Shown one piece after another: positions 10,290 to 21,175 of a DNA stretch of 64,000 nucleotides. Origin of the DNA: Coptis chinensis (Eukaryota; Streptophyta; Magnoliopsida; Ranunculales; Ranunculaceae). Each line of letters starts with the position of its first letter. Position 1 is the first letter of the stretch. Under the pieces are notes generated by a model, which ran no database searches, was not told where the DNA came from, and was given only the letters and a program-made list of their open reading frames with translations. The translations under genes were made by a program, and so were the position numbers. The DNA lies in NCBI GenBank assembly GCA_015680905.1, contig CM027378.1, positions 53,717,501-53,781,500 on the forward strand. The letters are read 5' to 3'.

Positions 10290-11737
10290 TAGCTCCCAAG
10301 GCTGAGTTTGCTTGTTTAGGATTAAGAACTGCTTGTCCAGGGAACACACCTTTCTGAGCTTTCTCTTGAGTTAGGTAGCTTAGAGATTGTTGTATGGACA
10401 CCAAGATTTGAGATTATTGGTGCATCAAAGATAGCATCATCTCAGATGTTTTGTCTAATGGGACATTAGTAGGTTGGGAAACTGGTACTAAGTCTCTTTG
10501 GTTGTTGATTGGTGGATTTTGGTAGTTCTGGTTAAATTTGGATGGAACCATTGCTCTATTATGATTGTTGTAAGTACCTTATCCTTGTCTGAACTGATTG
10601 AATATATTTTGTGGCTTCACATGATTTGTGAACCCTGGAACTGGTTGGTTTTGTGGATTAGTGTTCCATTAAAAATTTGGGTGTTGCCTCCATGGTGCAT
10701 TTGGTATATTGAAAGCACATATTTCTTCTGGTTGAAGTGATGTTATGTTATTGAGCAAGGGACAGTGGGTAGATACGTGATTTAGATCGAAACAGAAAGT
10801 GCATGGTGCTACATCGATGTTCATGACTGGTTGGGGAGTATGGTCTTTTTGTTTGGTTGCAAGGGCATCTATCTTTTTAGTGAGGGTTTCGATTAGGGTT
10901 TTCATCTCTGGATCGGATTTTACCTCAAATATACCATTGGCTTTGGAAGTACTGGGCTGGGATGTTCTGGAATTATTTGTCGCCCCATTGAGTACTCTTT
11001 TCAGCTTGGTCTTCTAGAAAGGTTAGAGTTTCTGTAGCACCTTTATCTAAAAAGTTTCCATTACTCATGATATCCAGTGTAACTTTGTGTTCTTGGAGAA
11101 GATATTTGAAGAAACATTGGACAAGAGTGGATTTTTTGAGTTTATGGTGAGGACATGAATGGATCAGATCAGAGAATCTATCCCATGCCTCGGAGAATGT
11201 CTCACTCAGACTCTGTCTAAAGAACTGTATCTTGCTTACTATTTCCACTGTTTTCTTTGGTGGAAAGTACTTCTTCATGAAGCAGAACATTACCTTTTCC
11301 CATGTGTCGAACGAGTCGACCATCTGTGAAAGAAGCCAAGCGTGACTCTTGCCAGCTAGAGTGAAGGGAAACACTCTCAGTTTAACTTGAACATCAGAAA
11401 CGTCCGGATGATTGAACGTACTGCAGACCTCATGTATCCGGCATAGGTGTTCGTATGGTAACTCGTGTTTGAGACCGTGAAAGACGGGTAAGAGATTGAA
11501 CACGTTAGGTGGGATGCAAAAATCGCTATTGAGCTGTGTGAGTCATATACAAGATGGAGGTCCATCTTGTAATGGTGTGTAGAAACTATAAAGAGGCTCT
11601 TCATCAGATTGAACTACTTCATCTGCCATCCTAATAGTTAGGGGATGAAAAATAGGAGAATGTTGAGACCGACGTGCTCTCCTACGTGGGTAAGTTTTAA
11701 ACACGCTAAGCTTTGTACAGCCTGAGCGTAGTCTCAT
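10290..11737 (-). pseudogene. retrotransposon gag, family B minus copy, broken
   Basis: The gag begins MRLRSGCTK at 11737-11735 and breaks at 11543. The conserved core lies at 11503-10973 and reads through PFTLAGKSHAWLL, FMKKYFPPKK, SETFSEAWDRF and ECPHH-type (here SCPHHKL) motifs of plant Ty3/gypsy gag. After a frameshift, a segment with CTFCFDLNHVSTHCP (10905-10669) offers a possible C-x2-C-x-H-x-C zinc-knuckle relic. A Q/N-rich tail runs to about 10290 with stops. It shares about two thirds of its residues with the plus-strand copy at 16677-18681. Confidence 0.8.
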
Positions 11738-13476
11738 ACACGATTGCGAGACTATTTTAGAATCTGCTTACAAGCACATACAGATGTGTTGGATGCTCAA
11801 ACAGCGAAATTCGTTTGTAGCTTTGAAGTTTTTGAAAAGCTTGCATGCAATGTCTATAGATTAGATACTATGCCATGTTTGAATGAAATAGTGGGCGCGA
11901 AACTGGGTTTTAGGAACTACACGCATCAAGGGAGAAGATCACTACTTCACCAGATAGTGTGCCACCAAGAATCTCACCCATGGTATTTCTGAGGGAGGGG
12001 AGTGAGGAAGGTGGTTGGTCCACTGGAATCTAGTAGTTTACTAATCTCTTTATTCGTGCTAGATGTTTGTCCTGATGGACGTGACTAAATTGGCTCTGCT
12101 TAGTTGATTTTACCTTTTTAATTTGGTCTATGTAACAAACATTTCACACAACGTCCGTTCTAAAGTGGGTCTTAATCCCACTTTTTGTTCTTTTATGGCT
12201 CGGGTTTAGCCTTAGCGTTAAATGTAAATACGAGACTAAAATGTAAATCACACGATCATCTAAGCATGCTTATTAACACACAAGTATCCTCTTACACTTT
12301 GTAGCGAGGAGGTTTAGAAATTACCTCCCAAGCTGTGCGTACACGACCACGTGGTGGGGTTGATGAATTAAGTGTTTGGTGTCTTGCGTGTCAACCCACC
12401 ATTCGAGCTTTTCCTTATAGTTACAAGTTTAATCTAACTAAGACCACAAGTCGGGTCGAAATGTTGACAAAGCTAATAAATTACAATTGATTGCCTTCGT
12501 GGGCTTAAACTATGAAAGCGGTAAACACGAAAATTAACTACATTTAACTTAATTAAACAAAATACGTAAAAGTTTAGAAAGTGTTCGTCAAAGATTGGAA
12601 CTTCAACCCCCAAGTTGGGTTGTGATGTGCGCGCGTGGTACTACTCTTTCGTGCCACACACATTCAACCTGTCCGAGTTGGTTGAATCCACAACTCTTGG
12701 TAAGTAAACTTAAACCAAAAGACTAAACTTCCAAAGTTTAAACTATTTTGTGTTTAACCTAATTAATTTTTTTGTGTTTTGTTTTGACTTACTTATATGA
12801 TATTATCTTAATCTAGCTAAACATGCATAAACAACAATTAATGAAAACTAAACCTAAGCATGCTACTAAACAAATTTTTTAATTTTTAATCTTGCTGATG
12901 TCTTACTAATTCATTTTAATTAATAAAAACTTTTAATTTTTAAAATACATTTTTAATTAAATTTTTGGTTTTTGAAAACTCAAAAACTTGTAAATCTATC
13001 TACTTTTTACCTACTAACAATTAAATTAAAAAAAACTATGAAATATTAAAGTGGACTTACATATGAAGATTCTAGCTGAGCCAACAAAATCTTCCTCTGG
13101 AAAAAATGAGGCGCGGCGCGAGTCCAAGGAGACGCGGTCACATGTCATTCGCGTCCGATAGGAAATGGTTCGTGGGCGCGTGTCTCACGCGGACGCGGGG
13201 AAACGGTTCGTGTGCGCGTTTCGCACGTGGGCGCGAGTGTTGCAGGCGCGGGTGTGTGTCCTTTTTCTCCATTTGCACTATGTTTTCTAAGGCAAGCTCT
13301 GGTGGGTCTCCTCGTGCTACTGTCGGGCTCCGCTTACGCAGAAAAGTACTAGAAACACACAGAAGCGAAACATCAGTAGCGAAAATTATAAAAAAAACTA
13401 AAAAAAATTGAAATGGAGATTAAGAAGAAAGGTTCAATGGTTGGTGCTTTTCTCCATCTTCCTCTTCCCATAAGAA
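11738..13476 (-). other. leader of the family B minus element
   Basis: This 1.7-kb non-coding stretch lies between primer site and gag. Parts are mirrored, in inverted orientation, in the leader of the plus-strand partner: 11945-12050 with 16390-16480, and 12240-12340 with 15150-15245 (AAGCATGCTTA, then TATCCTCTTACAC). A GC- and CpG-rich island at 13100-13260 stands out from the AT-rich flanks. A plus-strand open frame through it (13106-13411) is an accident of base composition, not a gene. Confidence 0.55.
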
Positions 13477-13494
13477 TCCATGACGGCGACGCCA
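13477..13494 (-). other. primer-binding site of the family B minus element
   Basis: On the minus strand this reads TGGCGTCGCCGTCATGGA, two bases after the LTR end. The plus-strand partner has TGGAGCTGCCGTCATGGA at 14284-14301. Both are variants of the TGGCGCCG-type site used by family A. Confidence 0.65.
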
Positions 13495-13496
13495 TT

Positions 13497-14233
13497 TGAA
13501 GAAGAAGATTTGGTAGTGGTGAGAAGGGTGTTGAAGTCCATCTTAGACTATTTGTTTAGAGGAAGGTTTATGATGGCTAAAACACTAACTTTTGTAACTT
13601 TTCTCTCCTATTTGGCTTTTGGAATTACTCTCAATCTTAACTTATATTGAAATGATTAGAAACTTGTAGTGGAATGATTTAGAAACTTGCATGGAAATGA
13701 TTTAAAACTTGGGTTTACACTAAAGCTTGAAGAACATGAAAATGGAAAATAAGGAAATAACAATTTAATTTAAAAACATTTATCCTACTCCTAATGACCA
13801 AAGATTAGATCTAGGGCAATGGTTTCTCTCTACAACTTTGGTTTATATAGGACACCTTTTACAATTATACCCTTCCTTCAATAAACAAATGTATGAGCCT
13901 TTGACCTAAGCCCACCTAAGAGAACTCTTGATTTTTGCTTTAGGTCCCTGGGTCTGTTGCTTTCAGTCTTGAGTCCTTAAGTCTTTGATTTTGACAGTTG
14001 ACTTAACTTTTGACTTTGACTTTTCGGCAACTTTGCTTCGAAGCTGGAATCTTCCCAAGCAGCGTAAATAGCCATCCTTTTGTGTTAAGCTGCGCGTATT
14101 AGGAATATGCGTCCTAAATGGCCGGTATCTGGCGAACGTTAGCAAAAGCTATAAGTTGACTATTCATTAAGTACAAGAAGGGCATATATGAAGCATTGTA
14201 AAGGTAATAAAACACACATTTGGGGACTGATCA
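13497..14233 (-). repeat. 5' LTR of the family B minus element (737 bp)
   Basis: It starts TGAAGAAG beside the primer site and ends GGGGACTGATCA at 14233, giving TG...CA ends. It is homologous to the LTR at 18682-19551, sharing for example the terminal TAATAAAAC-CACATTTGGG-CTGATCA and a run of TTTGACTTTGACTTT near 13990-14030. It is about 130 bp shorter than that copy. Confidence 0.8.
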
Positions 14234-14283
14234 TGAACTTCACTCAAACAACTTTGAAATACTAACCATTAGATTACTTCAAA

Positions 14284-14301
14284 TGGAGCTGCCGTCATGG
14301 A
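14284..14301 (+). other. primer-binding site of the family B plus element
   Basis: TGGAGCTGCCGTCATGGA lies two bases after the LTR tail that ends ATTACTTCA at 14281. It matches the minus copy's site at 13477-13494 at 15 of 18 positions. Confidence 0.6.
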
Positions 14302-14686
14302 TTGGAGGAGCATGGAACTTTGGTTGAGCATCTAAGGAGGGAAACATCACTCTCACCATTTCATTTATGGTTTTTTTTTAATTTTCATTGTTATATTTCA
14401 TTATTTTTCAATACTGATCTATTTTATTCCAAATCTAGGTTTGACATTCAACCACTGGAGAGGAGTTGAAGCTGCTGCTGGAAGACGGAGCAAGTTGGCC
14501 GGAACCGACCGAGCAACCGCCTACGCGTCCGCCATAGTTATGGCGCACGACTACCCAACCACCTTAGCACAGTGGTGTCTCGTTTTTTCACAGTTCGAAG
14601 ATTTTTGATTCGTGGTTGCAACTAAGAACCCGGATTTTATAATATAGTAGTTTAAATCAGTGGACTTTGTTGTAATAGATAGAGAT

Positions 14687-14692
14687 AAAAAG

Positions 14693-14725
<33 letters not shown>

Positions 14726-14744
14726 AAAAAAAGAAAAAAAAAAA
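14687..14744. repeat. A-rich homopolymer run, 58 bp
   Basis: Almost pure A with a few G interruptions, lying in the leader of the family B plus element. It may be the tail of an inserted LINE or SINE whose body can no longer be recognised, or a simple repeat expansion. Confidence 0.75.
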
Positions 14745-15261
14745 TGAGTTTTGGTTGATTATGTGGATGAACATGAGTTAAACACTTGATTGAAGTTGTG
14801 AAACTTACCAAGAGTTAGAGTTTTCATTGCTTTGGGAAGTTCAAGTGTGCGAGGCGAGTGGTGAATCATATGATCGTGCACTTTGAATTAACTTGGTAAT
14901 CAACACACTAATTACGATTAACTCTAGTTAATCTAGGTAATCTAGCTAAAATAGTTAATCTATTAGTCTTAGTAGTAGTGTTAGTTTATTTTTATGTTTT
15001 GGACCCTTGAAGGCAAAGTTGCTTAATTATTAAAAACCCGAATTGTTTTTTAAGTGGACCTTTTTTGTAATCTAAAATAAGGAACACTCGAACAGTTGGG
15101 CCTGATTCTCAGATCACGTGCCAACCAATGTCACCTTCTCCTCAAGCAACATGTAAGTACGGCTTGAGAGGTAAATTATAAACCTCCTCGAAGCTCGTGT
15201 AAGAGGATACCTTGTATGTTCAAGCATGCTTACGTGATTGTTTGAATTTTAATTTCCACAT

Positions 15262-16330
15262 TGCAATTTTTTTTTCTTGCAAGTAGGACATTTTATTAAT
15301 AATAAATTATAAAGAATACAACTCTAACAAGATGGATTTACAACAGACTCTAAGTATCAAAATTGTAGTCAGTCCGGTGAGGACATTCTAAGGACTTAAT
15401 GAAAGGAGGTCTATTGGGACTCCAAGAGAGAACTCCTTTACTCAAAGTTGATCCATGTTTTGCTGCCGCATCCACACCAAAGTTTGCCTCTTTGAGTGTA
15501 TGTGAAATTTTCCAATCGACAAGCTTTGAAGCTCTATACCATCTTGCTTAGCCACCATGGAACTTCACCGCTTTTGAATGCAAGGACTACGACCATTTAT
15601 TCATTCTCTATCCAGAGTTTGTGCCAGCCAGTTTCAGCTAGGGCTGTCAATGGATCGGTTTAGGTCGGGTTTTGGAAAATCCAAACCCGAACCGATAAGA
15701 AAATTGGGAACCCGAAACCAAACCGAACCAATAATATTATGTTTAATCTGAAACCAAACCGAACCGATAAGATATATTGCAAACCGAACCCGAACCGACC
15801 TGAACTGAAAACTATAAAATCAATTAAATTTTAAATTAAATTAATTAATGTTAACCACACAATTGATAAACATATACAAAATTAATCATAAATATTACTA
15901 AAATTCTATCTTATCGGTTCGGTGGAGGGCAAACCCAAACCAAACCAATATCTTATCGGTTCGGTTCGGTTTCGGGTCAGTAGAGGGCAAACTAAATTAT
16001 CAAAACCCAAACCGTTTTTTATCGGTTTGGCTCGGATCGGTTATCGGGTTATCGAAACCCATTGACAGCCCTAGTTTCAACGACTAAAACCACTGCCAAG
16101 CTTTCTGCCTCATAATTTGTAGTAACCCCTAGGTCTTGTACTAAGACACCCAGAATTTCCACCTTGTTGTTCCGCACTGCAATTTACATTCACGCATAAG
16201 GTTGAACCCGAGCCACATAACAGCCATTGGGAAGTCATTCCCCAATGTAGATAAATTAGACGTTGCCTGATTCTTGAAGCTCTAGAGCAAACAAACAAAT
16301 TAAAATCAATCAACTAGAGCCTAAAGTAGT
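15262..16330 (-). mobile_element. LINE 3' end with RNase H domain, split by a MITE
   Basis: On the minus strand, pieces at 16310-16082 and 15638-15360 encode parts of a plant L1-type RNase H and C-terminal tail. The readable stretches are GWHKLWIENE, LAFKSGEVPWWL, FGVDAAAKHGSTLSKG and SWSPNRPPFIKSLECPH. These match the end of plant LINE ORF2. A 3' untranslated part ends in an A-run near 15265. Stops and frameshifts are frequent. The element is strongly 5'-truncated, as is usual for LINEs, and sits in the leader of the family B plus element. The 435-bp MITE at 15639-16073 interrupts it, so the MITE came later. Confidence 0.75.
15639..16073. mobile_element. hAT-type MITE (435 bp) with 8-bp target duplication
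   Basis: Terminal inverted repeats are TAGGGCTGTCAATGG and CCATTGACAGCCCTA. The flanks GTTTCAGC (15631-15638) and GTTTCAAC (16074-16081) are an 8-bp target duplication with one mismatch, typical of hAT elements. The interior is itself near-palindromic, with many AACCGAACC and CGGTTCGG tracts, and encodes nothing. It must be mobilised by a transposase made elsewhere. Confidence 0.88.
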
Positions 16331-16676
16331 CATGCTTCTCTAGAAAAGGACAAAAATATAGCCATAAAGATTTAGAGTAATCAGTTACCAGATTCTGGTG
16401 GACCAACTACCTTCCTCACTCCCTCCCCTAGATTCATCGTGAGTGAGATTCTTGGTATAGCACACCACTTGGTGATGTGATTGCTTACTCTTCTGAACCG
16501 TGTAGTAGATCTATCCTAGTCTCGCGCCCAATTATTCCTTTGAACAGGGAATAGTAACTTATAGACCAACAAAGATTTTCAAAACTCCAAACTTGCAAAC
16601 ACGAATTTCGATTGCTTGAGTATACACTGCATAGTTTGCGCATGTTAGGATAGTTTTGCCATCTTGCTAAAAGTGC
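16331..16676 (+). other. leader segment just upstream of the plus-strand gag
   Basis: Non-coding. The part at 16390-16480 (GGTGGACCAAC, then CTTCCTCACTCCCTCCCC) is the inverted match of 11945-12050 in the minus copy, so it is an original part of the family B leader. Confidence 0.55.
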
Positions 16677-18681
16677 ATGATACTGCGTTCATGCACTACA
16701 AGTATTAGCGAGAATAAAACTTACTCACGTAGGAGAGCACGTCATCCTAGACAATCTCTAATTTCTCGTCCTCCACCTACTAAGATAGCCGACGAAGTAG
16801 TGCAAGCTGAAGAGCCTCTCTCCAAGTTCTACACACCGTTGCACGATGGACATCCATCTTGTATATGACTCACACCGCTCATGAGCGATTTTCACATTCC
16901 ACCAAATGTGTTCAATATTCTACCCATATTCCATGGGTTTGAACACAAGTTACTGTACGAACATCTACACCGGATACATGAAGTATGTAATTAATACTTT
17001 CACCATTCGGGCGTCACCGACATTTAGGTGAAGCTACGAGTGTTTCCTTTCACTCTAGCTGGTAAGAGTCACACATGGCTTCTTTCTCAGAAGCCCAATT
17101 CTTTCGATACATGGGAAAATGTTGTGTTCTCCTTCATGAAGAAGTATTTTCCGCCGAAGAAAATAGAAGATATAAGAAGTAAGATACAGCTCTTCAGACA
17201 GAGTCCGAGTGAGACATTTTCCAAAGCATGGGATAGATTCTCTAACCTACTCCATCCATGTCCTCACCATAAACTAGAAAAATTCACTATTGTCCAATGT
17301 TTCTTCAAAGGTTTTCTCCAAGAACACAAAGTAACCCTCGACATCATGAATAATAATAATTTTTTGGATAGAGGTGCAATTGAAGCCTTAACCTTTCTTG
17401 AAAACCAAGCTGAAAAGAGTACCCATTGTGGTGATATAAACAATTCTAGAACAGCCCAACCCAGTATATCTAAGGCTAGCGGTATTTTTGAGGTGAAATC
17501 CGATCCTGAAATCAAAACTTAATCGAAACCCTCGCAAGAAAGATAGATGCCCTCACAACCAAACAAAAAGATCAAATCCCTCATCCTGTCATGAACATAA
17601 ATACCTCACCATGCAATTTCTATCTAAAACTAAATCATATAGATGCCACATGTTCCTTGATCATAAACCTATGATCCATATCACTTCAGCCAGAAGAAGT
17701 ATGTGCTTTGAATGTACCAAATGCACCATGGAGATAACATCCAAACTTCGCATGGACCAACATTCCACAAAACCAACCACCTCCAGGTTTCAACAAACCA
17801 ACAAATACATTTAGACAAGAACAAGGACAAGGGTACCTATAACAATCAGAACAGAGCATTGGTTCTATCCCATTTTAACCATAACTACCAAACCCCACCT
17901 ATAAACAACTAAAGAGACCTAGTTCTAGTTACACCATCAACTAGTGTCCAAACAGATAAGCCCACCAAAATAATGCTATCGGTCATGCAACAACAAACCC
18001 AAATTCTAGCCTCCATGCTACAATCTCTAACCCTATTAGTCCAATACACAACTTAGAAAAATGCATTACCAGGACACAAAGTTCAAAACCTTAAACTGCA
18101 AGAGATTAAAGCAGTCACAACCTAGCTTTCTGGCAAAACGATTGACAACAAAGTAGTCTTACCAGAAGACCCTGCACCTATAGAAGTACCAGTTCTAGTA
18201 CCAGAACTAGAAATTGAAAGTCAGATACCTCCACATATCCCTATAAATGTGCCAATTCTTAAACCATCAACTCATCCACCTGACCTAGTTAGGCAATACA
18301 AACCAAGGACACATTTTCCAGCACGCTTAATGACACCCAAGGAGGATGAAAATTTTGATAAAATCAAAGAAACATTCAGAGTCTAACCATAAATTTACCA
18401 TTTCTCAATGCCATCAAGCATTTACCCAAACATGCCAAGTTTCTTAAGGATATGTGCACCAACAAAAGAAAAACTAACATTCCAAAAAATGCCTTTCTTA
18501 CAGAACAATTTCCATCCCTCACAAAGACTAATAGAATTGTCAAATATAAAGATCTTGGTCGTCCTACCATCCCTTGCACTACAGGAGATAAGTACACAAC
18601 CACTGCCTTGCTTAATCTTGGAGCAAGTGTTAACGTCCTTCCATATTACCTATTTAAACAACTCGGTTTCCATGAGATTAC
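16677..18681 (+). pseudogene. retrotransposon gag and aspartic protease, family B plus copy, broken
   Basis: An ATG near 16677 opens the N-terminal gag piece, which ends at a TGA at 16866-16868. The core resumes at 17028-17522 (PFTLAGKSHTWLLSQ, FMKKYFPPKK, FSKAWDRFSNLLHPCPHHKL). A Q/N/P-rich linker with many stops follows. The protease part lies at 18452-18681 and reads TALLNLGASVNVLPYYLF. In the family A copy the same place reads LLDLGASVNLLP, so the catalytic Asp is replaced by Asn here and the enzyme would be dead even without the stops. Protease would cut the gag-pol precursor. The frame ends where the LTR at 18682 starts. Confidence 0.8.
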
Positions 18682-19551
18682 TGAAGTAGACTAGTGGTTA
18701 GTATCCCAAAGTTGTTTGAGTGAGGTTCACCACAAACTATTTGGAGCTTGAATGAATGGGAGTTTAGAAGGAAGGAAGGTAGGTTTCTTAGATTTTAAGA
18801 CTTGTTTTCTTAACTCTAGTTGTACTGAAGAACATGAGAAAGACTTGTTGATTTGAATGATTTAAAATACTAACTTGAAAGAAAGAAATAACTTGATTGA
18901 AAGGAAGAACAAACAAAGAAAGAAATAACTTAATTGAATTGAAAAACAAAGAAAGAAATAACTTGATTAAATTGAAGAACAAAAAGTAAACAACTTGAAT
19001 GTAAATGACTTGAAAAAGAAAATTATACACTACTCCTACATGACACTAGAATAAATCTAGGTGCATTCTCTCATCCTACTTTTGAGTACTTATACCCCTA
19101 CTTTTACAAAAGACTGATATGCCATCTCCCTCTACAATCAAGACTTCTCACCAAGTTTGCTTTATGCTTTTCCTTTTTGTTTTTTCGTTTTGCTTTTTCA
19201 TTTCTTCTTGATCAAGCTAGGTTTTAGAGAAAACCTTCTTTTGTATCAAGGACATCTATCTCTGGTCTTTTGAGTTACTGACTTGACTTTCAGCTATATA
19301 GTTTTGAGTCCTTGACCTTTGACCTTTGACTTTGACTTTATAAGTACTTTTCATAGCAGCTTCAAGTCTTCATAATAAGTGTAAATAAGGCTCCTTTTGG
19401 TGCTAAGACACATCTTTTATGATAAGTCATCTGAATTGCTCTGTAGCCTAAAAAAGGTAATAAAAGCTATGAGTTGTCTTTTCATTATACATAAGAAATG
19501 ATGTAATGCAGTAATATAAGGATAATAAAACGCACATTTGGGAGCTGATCA
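18682..19551 (-). repeat. 3' LTR of a further family B element (870 bp)
   Basis: It begins TGAAGTAGAC inside the plus-strand protease frame and ends GGGAGCTGATCA, giving TG...CA ends and strong similarity to 13497-14233. The C-rich tract at 19552-19560 on its right reads as a polypurine tract on the minus strand. That makes this the 3' LTR of a minus-strand element whose body lay to the right. The body is now replaced by the family A element from 19679 on. Confidence 0.75.
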
Positions 19552-19678
19552 CCACCCCCAAATAGCATTTTGCTTATCCTCAAGCAAAGACGAGAGAAAA
19601 AACTAAGATCACAAATAAGTGATTTATTATTAATTATACTAATCTCGTTTCGCGGAGTGCGATTGCATTGACCATATG
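19552..19678 (-). mobile_element. 3' internal remnant with polypurine tract of the family B element
   Basis: The minus strand reads a GGGGGTGG polypurine tract next to the LTR. The 127 bp align with 21162-21288 (CCCCAAA-AGCATTTT, TCCTCAAGCAAAGA, then TCTCGTTTCGC-GAGTGCGATTGCATTGACCATATG). The match stops precisely where the family A LTR begins at 19679. Family A therefore inserted into this element near its 3' end, and the two families share their 3' internal sequence. Confidence 0.65.
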
Positions 19679-21161
19679 TGATAGAACATAAAATTGAATA
19701 GTCTACCTACGAAATGAACGATGAACTCAAAACGTAAGTAAACTAAAACTATCTTACGTGTCTATATTTATCAAAGTTTCTACTCTCAAATCTATCGAAA
19801 TAGAGTGGAGTAACAAGTTCGTTCCACTCCTAGTTCTCTAGCATGTGATGTTTTCTAATCTAATTAATCGGGTTTAAGTCTAATGAGAGGTTTACGAGGG
19901 GGAATTATACTACGATGCAACTACCCACAAGATACAAACTATAATTGATTCAACTACGGAAATACTACGTTGATTATATAATAAGGAATTAGGGGGGATT
20001 GATTCCACCTTAACTCAACTTAACTCACTAACGACGAATCGTCGTAATCCGAATTGAACTGCTACGCAGAACAATTGGTTCTTCCTAATCCCTAATTACA
20101 CATGACATTTCTACCAATTCATAACTAGCATGCGAACGATTAAACCCATTCTCATGGCAAATTAATCGTTTCTAGAGTGGAATAGAAATTACGACGACTC
20201 TATGATAATCGGAATCAAGCTTTCATCAAGGCTTCTCAACCCCCTCTAATGGAGGTTTAGCCGAGAATCATTCCGCAATCATTTCCATATGAATCTAAAC
20301 TAAACATAATATCAAGATTCGAAATTTACTAATATAAATTAAACAATAATTAAATTCTAATTAACAACTAAGAAATGGTAACCAACAATAATTAAAACTA
20401 GATCTAATAGATTGAAATAACAAAAATCGAAATGACAAGAATAATAACTATTTTATTTATCTAATGAATGATATTCAATGATTCAAGAAATTAATCTAAA
20501 ACAAGAAATGAAATTCTAAAACTAAGTTCTAAAACTCATTAATGGAGGCTAACTAATCTAATTCTAATCTAAGTCTAACTATCTACCATTAACAAAGAGT
20601 TAAGCTTTGGTTTTTATATGTTCAGATCCAAAAATCGTGCATGGGCTTGGATCCATGTTTGGGCCGCAGAATCGTGCCCAAAACCCAATTCTTTTCAAAT
20701 CAAAAAAGCTTCTTGTTTGTAGTTGGCTTCAACAGACTTTTTGTCCACTTCTGCTCCTCTGATTGGATCAAAGCTTAGACCATTGGAAAGCTCTTTCCGA
20801 GCCGGTCGTTTTGACATAAGGTAGGCCCCATTCCGAGGTCTGAGTCCAAAGATACGGTCTTCGGAAGTTCTGCTGACTTTGTGTGTTGTTTCTACCCGCG
20901 TTGACTTTGACTTTTCAGCTTTGACCGGGCTTTAGAAAGGCTTTGTCTTCTTGAATCTTGACCTTTAATCACGGAACTCCTTAGTAACCGACCTTTGCTC
21001 CTTTATCTCGCTAAAGTGGCACATTTCTGCACATAATGGACTTTGAAGCCTGAAATGTATAAAAACACGTAATCAGTGTTAACTCTTAATTATTACTCAC
21101 ATAATTGGTCTAAAAGTATGATCATTCTGAGGGTTAAAACTACAGTTTTGGGTTCTTATCA
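19679..21161 (-). repeat. 3' LTR of family A copy 2 (1483 bp)
   Basis: Starts TGATAGAAC and ends GGTTCTTATCA. It is homologous throughout to 2366-3735 and to the partial 5' LTR at 27630-28213. It contains about 113 bp near 20880-20990, including TTGACTTTGACTTTTCAGC, that copy 1 lacks. Confidence 0.85.
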
Positions 21162-21175
21162 AACCACCCCCAAAC
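21162..21175 (-). other. polypurine tract of family A copy 2
   Basis: The minus strand reads GTTTGGGGGTGGTT immediately before the 3' LTR. This purine-rich block next to an LTR start is where plus-strand DNA synthesis is primed, and it sets the orientation of the element. Confidence 0.7.

Larger units (their letters stand above)
9470..14233 (-). mobile_element. family B LTR element (minus copy), 5' LTR to downstream of gag
   Basis: Read on the minus strand: 5' LTR 14233-13497, primer site 13494-13477, leader 13476-11738, broken gag 11737-10290, then non-coding DNA to about 9470, where it meets the plus-strand Athila pol fragment. No protease, reverse transcriptase or integrase follows gag. 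The non-coding part at 10120-10200 matches 23600-23680 of family A copy 2, which also lacks pol, so both look like non-autonomous gag carriers. The 3' LTR is missing. The element's 5' LTR lies in the 5' LTR of the plus-strand family B element, leaving the two head to head. Confidence 0.7.
14234..18681 (+). mobile_element. family B LTR element (plus copy), truncated at both ends
   Basis: In order: the last 48 bp of a 5' LTR (14234-14281), primer site 14284-14301, a long leader (14302-16676) holding an A-rich run, a LINE 3' end and a MITE, then gag and protease (16677-18681). The 48-bp LTR tail matches the reverse complement of 18682-18735, which proves family membership. The rest of the 5' LTR was replaced by the minus-strand element that ends at 14233. 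The protease frame is cut at 18681 by another family B LTR. No reverse transcriptase survives. Confidence 0.72.

Noticed and set aside
13106-13411. Arg/Gly-rich plus-strand open frame as a gene
   Set aside because: It is produced by the GC-rich leader of the minus-strand element and resembles no protein.
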